A stretch of DNA of 64,000 nucleotides from Paenibacillus helianthi (GTDB lineage: Bacteria; Bacillota; Bacilli; Paenibacillales; Paenibacillaceae), in assembly GCF_001909055.1 (NCBI RefSeq), contig NZ_LVWI01000051.1:1-64000 (forward strand). The letters are read 5' to 3'. Below the pieces are notes generated by a model, which was given only the letters and a program-made list of their open reading frames with translations, had not been told where the DNA came from and made no database searches. A program made the translations under genes and the position numbers. Within the stretch, counting starts at the first letter, position 1; each line of letters begins with the position of its first letter. Below, one piece after another: positions 54,575-62,175 of this stretch.

Positions 54575-55999
54575 ATGAAGGTTTTATTCGCTGCAGCTGA
54601 AGCCCATCCGTTTGTCAAAACGGGAGGGCTGGCCGATGTCATTGGAGCGTTGCCCAAAGCGCTGAAAGGCGCAGGTGTGGATGTCCGAGTGATTTTGCCT
54701 AAGTACCGGGGGATTCCAGAGAAATTTGTTTCCCAAATGGAACATGTTGCTGTTCTGAGTGTACCGATCGGCTGGCGCAATCAGTATTGCGGCATTGAAC
54801 GGTTGGTATATGACGGCATTCCGATATACTTTGTTGATAACGAATATTATTTTGGACGGGACGGCATTTACGGCTATATGGATGATGGCGAGCGTTTTGC
54901 CTTCTACAACCGTGCGGTTCTGGAGTGCCTGGAGATTATTGATTTTCAGCCGGATGTGCTGCACTGTCATGACTGGCATGCGGCGGTGATTCCGATGCTT
55001 CTTCAGGGGCATTACCGCCACAATCCATTCTACAAGGAAATCCGTACCGTGTTTACCATTCATAATCTTCTGTATCAGGGGGTATTTCCTTACGAGGTGC
55101 TTGGTGAACTACTGGGTCTGGATGACAGCTACTTCCTCGGTGTAGAGTATTACGGGAATGTGAATTACATGAAAGCGGGCATTGTCTACAGCGATCATAT
55201 CACGACAGTTAGTCCGACGTATTCTGAAGAAATCCGCACGGCGTATTATGGATATGGGCTGGATGGACTGCTCAACTCACGGGCAGACAGCCTGAGCGGG
55301 ATCGTCAACGGGATCGATACTAAGATCTATAATCCGGCCAGCGATCCGCAAATTTACACCCGATACCGTTCCAATTTGGCCAAAAAAGCCGAAAATAAAC
55401 TCGCCTTACAGCAGGAGCTGGGACTTCCGGTCGCACCTTATATCCCGATGTTAGCGATGGTCACCCGCCTGGTCGACTCCAAAGGTCTGGATCTCCTAAC
55501 GCGTGTGCTGGATGAGCTGCTCTATTATGATGATATCCAGTTTGTGCTGCTGGGCACCGGTGATGAAGTCTACGAACGGTGGTTCCGTGAGGCGCAGTGG
55601 CGTTATCCGTCCAAGCTGTCGTCCCAAATCCTGTTCAATGATGCACTGTCCCGCAAAATTTATGCGGCAAGCGACCTGTTCCTCATGCCGTCCAAATTCG
55701 AGCCCTGCGGAATCGGCCAGCTGCTGGCCCTGCGCTACGGAAGTATTCCGGTAGTCCGCGAGACAGGGGGATTGAACGATACCGTACATGCCTATAATGA
55801 GGAAACCGGAGAGGGGAACGGGTTCACCTTCAAGGATTACAACGCCCATGATATGATGTACACCATCCGCCGGGCGGTGTCGTTCTATCAGAAGCCGGAA
55901 CACTGGAAAAAAGTAACCAAAAATGCGTTTGCCGGTGATTACAGCTGGAACGTATCGGCGCAGCAGTACATTGACATTTATAACCGTATTTTCGAGTAG
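54575..55999 (+). CDS. glgA: Glycogen synthase
   Basis: The 474-residue GT5 enzyme extends alpha-1,4-glucan from ADP-glucose. It begins VLFAAAEAHPFVKTGGLADV, with the KTGGL motif for ADP-glucose binding, and has VLHCHDWHAAVIPMLL, VTRLVDSKGLDLL, and FEPCGIGQLLALRYG with the C-terminal catalytic glutamate. The start ATG follows AGGGGGATATC. The gene ends in a strong terminator and faces the neopullulanase-type gene. Confidence 0.96.
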   Translation: MKVLFAAAEAHPFVKTGGLADVIGALPKALKGAGVDVRVILPKYRGIPEKFVSQMEHVAVLSVPIGWRNQYCGIERLVYDGIPIYFVDNEYYFGRDGIYGYMDDGERFAFYNRAVLECLEIIDFQPDVLHCHDWHAAVIPMLLQGHYRHNPFYKEIRTVFTIHNLLYQGVFPYEVLGELLGLDDSYFLGVEYYGNVNYMKAGIVYSDHITTVSPTYSEEIRTAYYGYGLDGLLNSRADSLSGIVNGIDTKIYNPASDPQIYTRYRSNLAKKAENKLALQQELGLPVAPYIPMLAMVTRLVDSKGLDLLTRVLDELLYYDDIQFVLLGTGDEVYERWFREAQWRYPSKLSSQILFNDALSRKIYAASDLFLMPSKFEPCGIGQLLALRYGSIPVVRETGGLNDTVHAYNEETGEGNGFTFKDYNAHDMMYTIRRAVSFYQKPEHWKKVTKNAFAGDYSWNVSAQQYIDIYNRIFE

Positions 56000-56020
56000 A
56001 AGAGAAGCTTAAGTATATAA

Positions 56021-56066
56021 AAAGGACGTTTTGCAGATCATATTGATCTTTGCAGAACGTCCTTTG
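56021..56066. terminator. Bidirectional terminator between glgA and the GH13 gene
   Basis: AAAGGACGTT and AACGTCCTTT-type arms enclose an inner TGCAGATCA / TGATCTTTGCA pairing, with A/T-rich ends on both strands. Confidence 0.85.
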
Positions 56067-56109
56067 TTTATCTGATGCCATAAGGCAGTGCTGCGACCAT
56101 TCAGAACAT

Positions 56110-57855
56110 TTAGCCCAAGTCCCGGCTGAGAATCCGGTACCCGTAAGGGTCGAGCGAGATATGCATCATGCCGTCTTCCGGGGCGACAGACGCTCCGGTA
56201 AGCGCATCCTGCCAATCGTCGGTTTCCATGGGATGGCTAAGGATACGGGGTTCCGGAGAATTGTTCATCCATACCGTAAAATGAATCACGTCATCCGAGC
56301 GCTCGTATACGATGCACGGGTCATTCTCACACGCCTGCAGAATGCGGAAGCGGCCTTCCCGCAGCGCCTTGTTTTCCTTTCGCAACGCAATCATCATCCG
56401 GTAAAAATCATACAACTCCCGATCCTGCTTCGCTTCATCCCACTCCATGCATTTGCGGCAGTCCGGGTCCTCGTTGCCGGTAAGGCCGATTTCGTCGCCA
56501 TAATAGATGCAGGGCGTACCCATAAAAGTAAAAAGAAAAACAACGGCCAGCTTCAGTCTCCGCTTGTCTTCGTTTAATACGGTCAAGAGCCGGGGGGTAT
56601 CATGGCTGCCAAGCAAATTGAAGACCACTTCATTGGTCTGTTGCGGATAACGCATCAGGAGGCCTCCAATCCGGTGACCGAAAGTAATACCGTCCATCCC
56701 TCCGTTGAAGAACTCCAGTACCGTACCCGAAAAAGGATAATTCATGACAGAATCGAACTGGTCCCCCAGCAGCCAGGTCAACGAGTCACTCCATACTTCG
56801 CCAACGATATAGGCTTCCGGATTGGCAGCTTTGACTACTTTGCGAAAGTCCCGCCAGAAATGATGGTCGACTTCATTGGCAACGTCTAGCCGCCAGCCGT
56901 CCACCTTAATTTCCTTGATCCAGTATTCAGCAACTTCCAGCAGGTAGGACCTCACCTCGTGATTGGCTGTATTGAACTTCGGCATGTTGCCAAAAAAACC
57001 GAAAGTGTCATACGTAGGAATACCGTCGACAATTTCGGCCGGGAAGGAGTTCAGATGGAACCAGTCTTTGTATACCGAATACTCGCCTTTCTCCAGAACA
57101 TCCTGAAACGGCGGGAACTTGTCACTGCAGTGGTTGAACACGGCGTCCAGCATGACGCGAATGCCTTTGTTGTGACATTCTTCGACAACGGTTTTGAACA
57201 ACTCATTATCCCCGAAATGGGGGTCGACCTTCTTATAATCGACAATATCGTATTTGTGGTTGGAGGGTGACACGAAAAGGGGAGTGAAGTAGACCGCATT
57301 GATCCCGAGCTCCTGCAGATCGTCCAGATGGTCCAGCACTCCTTGCAGATCTCCTCCAAAAAAGTTGTCCAGCTTCGGCTTCCCGCCCCATTCCTCCGTT
57401 CCCTCCGGATCATTCGAAGGATCGCCGTTGGCGAACCGTTCCGTCATAATCTGGTAGAACACCGCATCCTTGGCCCATTTTGGAACCTGAAACAGATCGA
57501 TTTGGTGGATGTAGGGAAACTCATAGAAATGGTTGGGTGCTTGCGGGCATTCCGAACGGATGCCATTGTCGAGCAGATATACCGTTTCGTTGCCTTTGCT
57601 CACACGAAAGGTGTAGCTAAGGCGTTTATATTTAGGCCGGACCGCGGCTTCCCAATAATCGAACATGTCGTCCGAGGCCGCTTTTTCCATCATAATATCG
57701 TAAGAAGTATCTTTCCAATTGTATTTGTCCCCGGTAAGCGCTACTACACAGTCCACATCATCCCGTTTGGTGCGAACACGCAGATGTATAGTCTTTGCAT
57801 CGTAGGCATAAGCCCACTTGTCGCGGGGAACATGGTACATAGCCTCAACTAGCAT
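56110..57855 (-). CDS. Neopullulanase/cyclomaltodextrinase-type GH13 hydrolase
   Basis: The ATG at 57855 (MLVEAMYHVP) follows AGGAGGT at six bases. The 581-residue enzyme has an N-terminal beta domain (about 1-125) of the CBM34/N-domain type, a GH13 barrel with catalytic aspartate in DGWRLDVANEV, acid glutamate in IVGEVWSD and transition-state aspartate in LLGSHDTPRL, and a C-terminal beta domain. No signal peptide, so it acts inside the cell on maltodextrins, cyclodextrins or glycogen fragments. The N-domain and VYFTPLFVSPSNHKYD-type segment point to neopullulanase or maltogenic amylase rather than pullulanase. It converges on glgA. Confidence 0.92.
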   Translation of the reverse strand: MLVEAMYHVPRDKWAYAYDAKTIHLRVRTKRDDVDCVVALTGDKYNWKDTSYDIMMEKAASDDMFDYWEAAVRPKYKRLSYTFRVSKGNETVYLLDNGIRSECPQAPNHFYEFPYIHQIDLFQVPKWAKDAVFYQIMTERFANGDPSNDPEGTEEWGGKPKLDNFFGGDLQGVLDHLDDLQELGINAVYFTPLFVSPSNHKYDIVDYKKVDPHFGDNELFKTVVEECHNKGIRVMLDAVFNHCSDKFPPFQDVLEKGEYSVYKDWFHLNSFPAEIVDGIPTYDTFGFFGNMPKFNTANHEVRSYLLEVAEYWIKEIKVDGWRLDVANEVDHHFWRDFRKVVKAANPEAYIVGEVWSDSLTWLLGDQFDSVMNYPFSGTVLEFFNGGMDGITFGHRIGGLLMRYPQQTNEVVFNLLGSHDTPRLLTVLNEDKRRLKLAVVFLFTFMGTPCIYYGDEIGLTGNEDPDCRKCMEWDEAKQDRELYDFYRMMIALRKENKALREGRFRILQACENDPCIVYERSDDVIHFTVWMNNSPEPRILSHPMETDDWQDALTGASVAPEDGMMHISLDPYGYRILSRDLG

Positions 57856-58104
57856 GATTGCACCTCCTAAAAGTTTTGTGCATAAAACTCGCTTGGTAAA
57901 CATAAATTTAGGTTTTGTGAGTTCAGAAGTTAATACCACCGGCAGAGACTGCATGAACCAACACGGTTATTCCGGGAGTAATTGGAGATAGTACATAGTA
58001 TATAGTATATACTTCTTTTAACAGCATGTGCAAAATGGTTGGGGGACTGAGCAGTGCTCCTGATTTTCCTTCTGCATTTAGCAAGCTTTGTCACAAATTT
58101 GTCT
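57856..58104. other. Intergenic region between the GH13 gene and the amino acid transporter
   Basis: No coding frame is supported here. Around 57992-58013 lies a short AT-rich direct-repeat tract (ATAGTAT repeated) which provides the -10 box of the minus-strand promoter. The rest shows no recognisable element. Confidence 0.5.
58004..58033 (-). promoter_or_regulatory. Promoter of the GH13 gene
   Basis: On the minus strand TTGCAC (58033-58028) and TATACT (58009-58004) have an 18-base spacer, about 150 bp before the ATG. Confidence 0.55.
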
Positions 58105-58133
58105 TTGCATATTCATGCGTAGTGATTTATAAT
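58105..58133 (+). promoter_or_regulatory. Promoter of the amino acid ABC transporter operon
   Basis: TTGCAT (58105-58110) and TATAAT (58128-58133) are 17 bases apart, 65 bp before the first gene. Confidence 0.75.
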
Positions 58134-58197
58134 AAATCGGTCAATGGGACAACTTAGAGAACTTAAGAACTTAAAGAGAACAGGGGAGATACACAGA

Positions 58198-59016
58198 ATG
58201 AACAAATGGGGTAAACTTTCACTAGGAATGGTGCTGGTAGCAGGTCTGATGACCGGCTGCGGCAACAATAACAAAAACAATAGTGCAGCTACGGACACCA
58301 GTGCGAATACAGCTACCAAAGCTGCTGCCAAGACACTTACTTTGGGAACCAGTGCGGATTTTCCTCCCTATGAGTTCCATAAAGTAGTGGATGGCAAAGA
58401 TACCATTGTGGGTTTTGATATCGACATTGCCAAAGATATTGCGGCGGATATGGGCGCTGAACTCGTCATCAAGGACCTTAACTTCGATTCCCTGCTCAAT
58501 GAGCTGTCCAGCGGCAGAGTGGATATGGTGATTTCCGGACTAAGTCCAACTCCAGAGCGTGAGAAGGCGGTAGGACTGTCTGATATTTATTATAAAGCAG
58601 AGCAGGCTGTTGTTGTGCGGGAAGCCGACAAAGACAAGTTTGCAACCATGGATTCCCTGAAAGGTATCAAGCTGGGTGTGCAGACCGGATCCATCCAGGA
58701 AGACATCGCCAAAGGCATTGAAGGTGCTCAGTTGACTTCCTTGGGGAAAATTTCCGAAATCGTGCTGCAGCTGCAATCCAACCGTGTAGATGCTTCTATT
58801 ATGGAAGGACCTGTTGCCAAAGCTTTCGTGAAGAACGTCAAAGGACTGGCGATTACAGATGCCAAACCTGAGGTTGCAGATGACGGTTATGTAATTGGCG
58901 TGAAAAAAGGCAACGATGAACTGCTGAAACAAATTAACGCGACACTGACCCGCCTGAAAGCCGAAGGCAAGATTGACGAGTATGTTGCTGCTGCCAGCGA
59001 GCTTGCCGAGAAGTAA
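58198..59016 (+). CDS. Amino acid ABC transporter substrate-binding lipoprotein
   Basis: The ATG at 58198 (MNKWGKLSLGM) follows GGGGAGA and gives a lipoprotein signal ending LMTGC (Cys about residue 21). The mature protein is a family 3 solute-binding protein (TLGTSADFPPYEFHKV, IVGFDIDIAKDIAADMG, DMVISGLSPTPERE). This subgroup binds polar amino acids such as Gln, Arg, His or cystine; the exact ligand is not clear from the sequence. It is the first gene of a complete three-gene importer. Confidence 0.94.
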   Translation: MNKWGKLSLGMVLVAGLMTGCGNNNKNNSAATDTSANTATKAAAKTLTLGTSADFPPYEFHKVVDGKDTIVGFDIDIAKDIAADMGAELVIKDLNFDSLLNELSSGRVDMVISGLSPTPEREKAVGLSDIYYKAEQAVVVREADKDKFATMDSLKGIKLGVQTGSIQEDIAKGIEGAQLTSLGKISEIVLQLQSNRVDASIMEGPVAKAFVKNVKGLAITDAKPEVADDGYVIGVKKGNDELLKQINATLTRLKAEGKIDEYVAAASELAEK

Positions 59017-59052
59017 TGTTTCTGGCTTGCTTTTAGGAGGGTTACTTTTAAC

Positions 59053-59076
59053 TGCCCCTGCAGCATGTTGCGGGGG
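59053..59076 (+). promoter_or_regulatory. Hairpin between binding-protein and permease genes
   Basis: CCCCTGCA pairs with TGCGGGG (one bulge). No T-run follows. Such intergenic hairpins often give the binding-protein mRNA extra stability, so it may set unequal expression. Confidence 0.45.
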
Positions 59077-59159
59077 AAGGTTTAATAATAAGAGTGGATA
59101 TGAAAATGGCGGTGATCCGCTGTTTTCTATTTTTTTGCAGACAGGAGGTTATGCCAAAA

Positions 59160-59819
59160 ATGAATGTATTCGATATTGCTTATGAGTACCGCAATTTTTT
59201 CCTTTCCGGTTTGAAGTACACGCTGTTGTTGGCTGTGCTGGGGGTATTCTTCGGATTTGTGCTCGGCATTGTAGTTTCCTTGCTTCGTATGTCCAAGTGG
59301 TGGATACTGCGTTTCATTGCGACAGCCTGGGTGGAATTCCTGCGTGGAACACCAATGCTGGTCCAGCTGTTTTTAATCCATTACGGCCTTCCTGAATTTG
59401 GCATAGAGTTTTCGCCGATTCAATCCGGGGCAATCACACTGACTATTAACAGCTCCGCGTATCTCGCTGAGATTTTCCGTGCCGGGATACAAGGTGTGGA
59501 CCGCGGACAAGTTGAAGCAGCACGCTCGCTTGGTATGCGGCAAGGGATGACGATGCGTTATATAGTCTTGCCCCAGGCCATCAAGAATGTACTGCCTGCT
59601 ATCGGTAATGAGTTCATCACCATCATTAAAGAATCTTCCATCGTTTCAATGATTGGGGTAGCCGATCTGTTGTTCGAAGCGAGATCCGTTACATCTATAA
59701 GCTACGAAGGGCTGAATCCCTTGCTCGTAATTGCTGTAATGTACTTTATTCTGACATTTACATTGTCTAAGATCCTTGGTTTATTGGAAAGGAGGCTAAG
59801 AACAGGTGATCACCGTTAA
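59160..59819 (+). CDS. Amino acid ABC transporter permease
   Basis: The ATG at 59160 ([13 protein letters not shown]) lies 11 bases after AGGAGG; the earlier in-frame ATG at 59151 is only two bases away from it. The 219-residue protein has five or so membrane helices and the BPD_transp_1 domain with the EAA-type loop ([20 protein letters not shown]). It belongs to the HisMQ/GlnP family ([19 protein letters not shown] is diagnostic). It should form a homodimeric channel. Its stop overlaps the ATPase gene by 14 bp. Confidence 0.93.
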   Translation: MNVFDIAYEYRNFFLSGLKYTLLLAVLGVFFGFVLGIVVSLLRMSKWWILRFIATAWVEFLRGTPMLVQLFLIHYGLPEFGIEFSPIQSGAITLTINSSAYLAEIFRAGIQGVDRGQVEAARSLGMRQGMTMRYIVLPQAIKNVLPAIGNEFITIIKESSIVSMIGVADLLFEARSVTSISYEGLNPLLVIAVMYFILTFTLSKILGLLERRLRTGDHR

Positions 59820-60528
59820 GAACCTGCAAAAAAGCTTCGGTAAGCTGGAAATCCTGAAGGGCATTGACCTGCAGATCCAAAAAGGAGAGGTGGTCGTCGT
59901 TATCGGCCCCAGCGGATCGGGCAAAAGTACCTTTTTGCGTTGTCTGAATCTGCTGGAGCAGCCTACAGGCGGAGAAATCACTTTTGAAGGTGAATCAATT
60001 ACAGACAAGAAGCATGACATCAACGTGACGCGGGAAAAAATGGGCATGGTTTTCCAGCAGTTCAACCTGTTTCCGCACAAAACTGTACTGCAGAATATTA
60101 TGCTGGCTCCATTGAAAGTGAGAAAGCAGCCCGCATCAGAAGCAGAAAAAATCGCTACTGAACTGCTGCGCACTGTTGGTCTTGCAGATAAACGGGATGC
60201 TTATCCGTCTCAGCTTTCCGGTGGACAAAAGCAGCGGATTGCCATCGCGCGGGCTCTCGCCATGCAGCCGCATGTAATGCTGTTCGATGAGCCTACCTCG
60301 GCGCTTGATCCTGAAATGGTCGGTGAAGTGCTGGAGGTCATGAAGAAACTGGCTGAAGATGGCATGACGATGGTAATCGTTACCCATGAAATGGGCTTTG
60401 CCCGTGAAGTAGGCGACCGCATCTTGTTCATGGACGGCGGCGTGATTGTGGAAGAAGGCGAACCGTCGCAGGTTTTCGGCAATCCAAAGCATGACCGGAC
60501 GAAGGATTTCTTAAGTAAAGTTCTATAG
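59806..60528 (+). CDS. Amino acid ABC transporter ATP-binding protein (GlnQ-type)
   Basis: The 240-residue ATPase has Walker [21 protein letters not shown], signature [12 protein letters not shown], Walker [16 protein letters not shown] and switch histidine in [10 protein letters not shown], all in the polar-amino-acid form. GTG at 59806 follows AAAGGAGG at a somewhat long distance and overlaps the permease gene, which suggests coupled translation. A terminator lies 10 bp after the stop. Confidence 0.95.
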   Translation: MITVKNLQKSFGKLEILKGIDLQIQKGEVVVVIGPSGSGKSTFLRCLNLLEQPTGGEITFEGESITDKKHDINVTREKMGMVFQQFNLFPHKTVLQNIMLAPLKVRKQPASEAEKIATELLRTVGLADKRDAYPSQLSGGQKQRIAIARALAMQPHVMLFDEPTSALDPEMVGEVLEVMKKLAEDGMTMVIVTHEMGFAREVGDRILFMDGGVIVEEGEPSQVFGNPKHDRTKDFLSKVL

Positions 60529-60538
60529 ATTAGCTCCA

Positions 60539-60577
60539 AACGGCCCCGGAACCTTTCTCCGGCGGCCGTTTGTTTTT
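60539..60577 (+). terminator. Rho-independent terminator of the amino acid importer
   Basis: AACGGCC...CCGG and CCGG...GGCCGTT form a strong stem with a T-rich tail (TTGTTTTT). Confidence 0.9.
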
Positions 60578-60604
60578 GGTTCGCAGCGGAATGGGTGATA
60601 TAGT
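60576..60604 (+). promoter_or_regulatory. ppx promoter
   Basis: TTGGTT (60576-60581) and TATAGT (60599-60604) have a 17-base spacer, 41 bp before the ppx ATG. Confidence 0.6.
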
Positions 60605-60645
60605 ATACATAAATGTCCAATCAACTTGAAAAGGAGTACATACAG

Positions 60646-62175
60646 ATGAGAGATGATCTTTGCCGGATTGGCATTATTGATATTGGTTCCAACTCTATTC
60701 GACTTGTAATATATGATACTACGCTAGAAGGAGGCTACAAAATCATCAAGGAGTGCAAATACTCCGCTCGTCTGAGTGAAAAGATCACAAAAGACGGCAG
60801 GCTGGAGCGGAAGGACATGAATACCATTGTTCCTGTTCTGCACCAGTTCAAGGAGATTTGCAGCGCCTTTGAGGTTGATAAAATCCGCGCCGGCGCCACT
60901 GCGGCTATCCGCAATGCGGCAAATTCCGAGGAGATTATCACCTACCTTTCAGAGGCATCAGAGATTCATATTGAAGTCATCAGCGGACACCAGGAGGCTT
61001 ACTTTGGATTTTTGGGCGTTATTAATGCCTTTGATGTTCAGGATGGCTTTGTAATTGATATCGGTGGCGGAAGCACGGAAATCACCTTATTTCGGGGACG
61101 ACGCTACCAGCAAAGTATTTCTTTTCCGTTCGGTGCGGTCAATACAAATCTGATGTTCAGCCATGGTGGCAATTGGAACGGAGACCAAGTACGTAAACTT
61201 CAGGCCTATGTGATAGGGAGACTAGTAGAGCATGACTGGCTGAACAGCGGGGCAGGACTCCCGCTTTACGGGCTTGGTGGAACTCTGCGCTCTCTGGGGA
61301 AGCTGGACCAGAAGATGCGGGATTATTCCCTTCCGAATTCACACGGCTATACCTTATCCAGTGAGACCATAGATCACTTTATGGAGACACTGCCTACTAT
61401 TCCGTATGAGAAGCGCAAAGATTTGGAGGGGCTGTCCAAGAGCCGTGGGGATATTATCGTCTCGGGGCTGATTATTTTCCACACGGTTTACAAGTATATT
61501 GGCGCCAGCGAGGCATTAATCAGTGGAGAGGGCCTGCGGGAAGGCATGCTGCATGACCTGCTCGAACCGGAGCAGCCTGTGCGGGAGAGTGCGCTGGAAT
61601 TCAGTCTCAATACGATCATCCGGTTTGATATCCGTACATCGAAGCGGCATCTGGATCATATCTTTAAGCTGGCACTCAGCCTCTTTGATGCATTTGGTGC
61701 AGAAGGGGACCGGGATGAGCAACGGATGCTGATCTACGTGTCAATCATGCTGCATCGGACCGGCTCCAATATTAACCATTATCAATCCAAGCGGCATACG
61801 CGGTACTGGCTGATGAACTCTCCGATCCGCGGACTAACCCACCGTCAGCTGATTCTGGGAGCTTTGATTGCCTCCTACAGCACAAAAAGCCGGAAGCAGA
61901 AATTGTCCCAGACCTACAAGGACATTTTACTGGCTTCCGACGAAGAATGGATTCATAAGCTTGGTACACTCGTACAGCTATGCATTGCGCTGGATAGTAC
62001 CGAGATTGGTATCGTAAGCGGACTAGAAGCCCGCCTCCACGGCAATACGCTTGATCTGGAGCTGCAGGGTGCCGGTGAGCTCTTGATCGGTCTGGAGGAC
62101 ATTGAGAATGCCCTCAAAACGTTCAGGAATGTTTGGGGGCTCAAGGTAAAGCTCGGCTTCCCTTCCAGCGGGTAA
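60646..62175 (+). CDS. ppx: Exopolyphosphatase / Ppx-GppA phosphatase
   Basis: The ATG at 60646 has AAGGAG nine bases upstream. The 509-residue protein has the ASKHA-type N-terminal domain (IGIIDIGSNSIRLVIYD, GATAAIRNAAN, FVIDIGGGSTEITLF) and a C-terminal HD-like helical domain (YVSIMLHRTGSNINHYQ, KRHTRYWLMNSPIRG). It removes terminal phosphates from polyphosphate or from pppGpp. The length and C-terminal domain are of the long Ppx form. It converges on ppk and their 3' ends overlap by 35 bp. Confidence 0.93.
   Translation: MRDDLCRIGIIDIGSNSIRLVIYDTTLEGGYKIIKECKYSARLSEKITKDGRLERKDMNTIVPVLHQFKEICSAFEVDKIRAGATAAIRNAANSEEIITYLSEASEIHIEVISGHQEAYFGFLGVINAFDVQDGFVIDIGGGSTEITLFRGRRYQQSISFPFGAVNTNLMFSHGGNWNGDQVRKLQAYVIGRLVEHDWLNSGAGLPLYGLGGTLRSLGKLDQKMRDYSLPNSHGYTLSSETIDHFMETLPTIPYEKRKDLEGLSKSRGDIIVSGLIIFHTVYKYIGASEALISGEGLREGMLHDLLEPEQPVRESALEFSLNTIIRFDIRTSKRHLDHIFKLALSLFDAFGAEGDRDEQRMLIYVSIMLHRTGSNINHYQSKRHTRYWLMNSPIRGLTHRQLILGALIASYSTKSRKQKLSQTYKDILLASDEEWIHKLGTLVQLCIALDSTEIGIVSGLEARLHGNTLDLELQGAGELLIGLEDIENALKTFRNVWGLKVKLGFPSSG

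Noticed and set aside
57992-58013. A microsatellite-like phase-variable tract (ATAGTAT repeats).
   Set aside because: Only two to three imperfect units are present, too few for slippage; it is explained as the -10 region of the minus-strand promoter.
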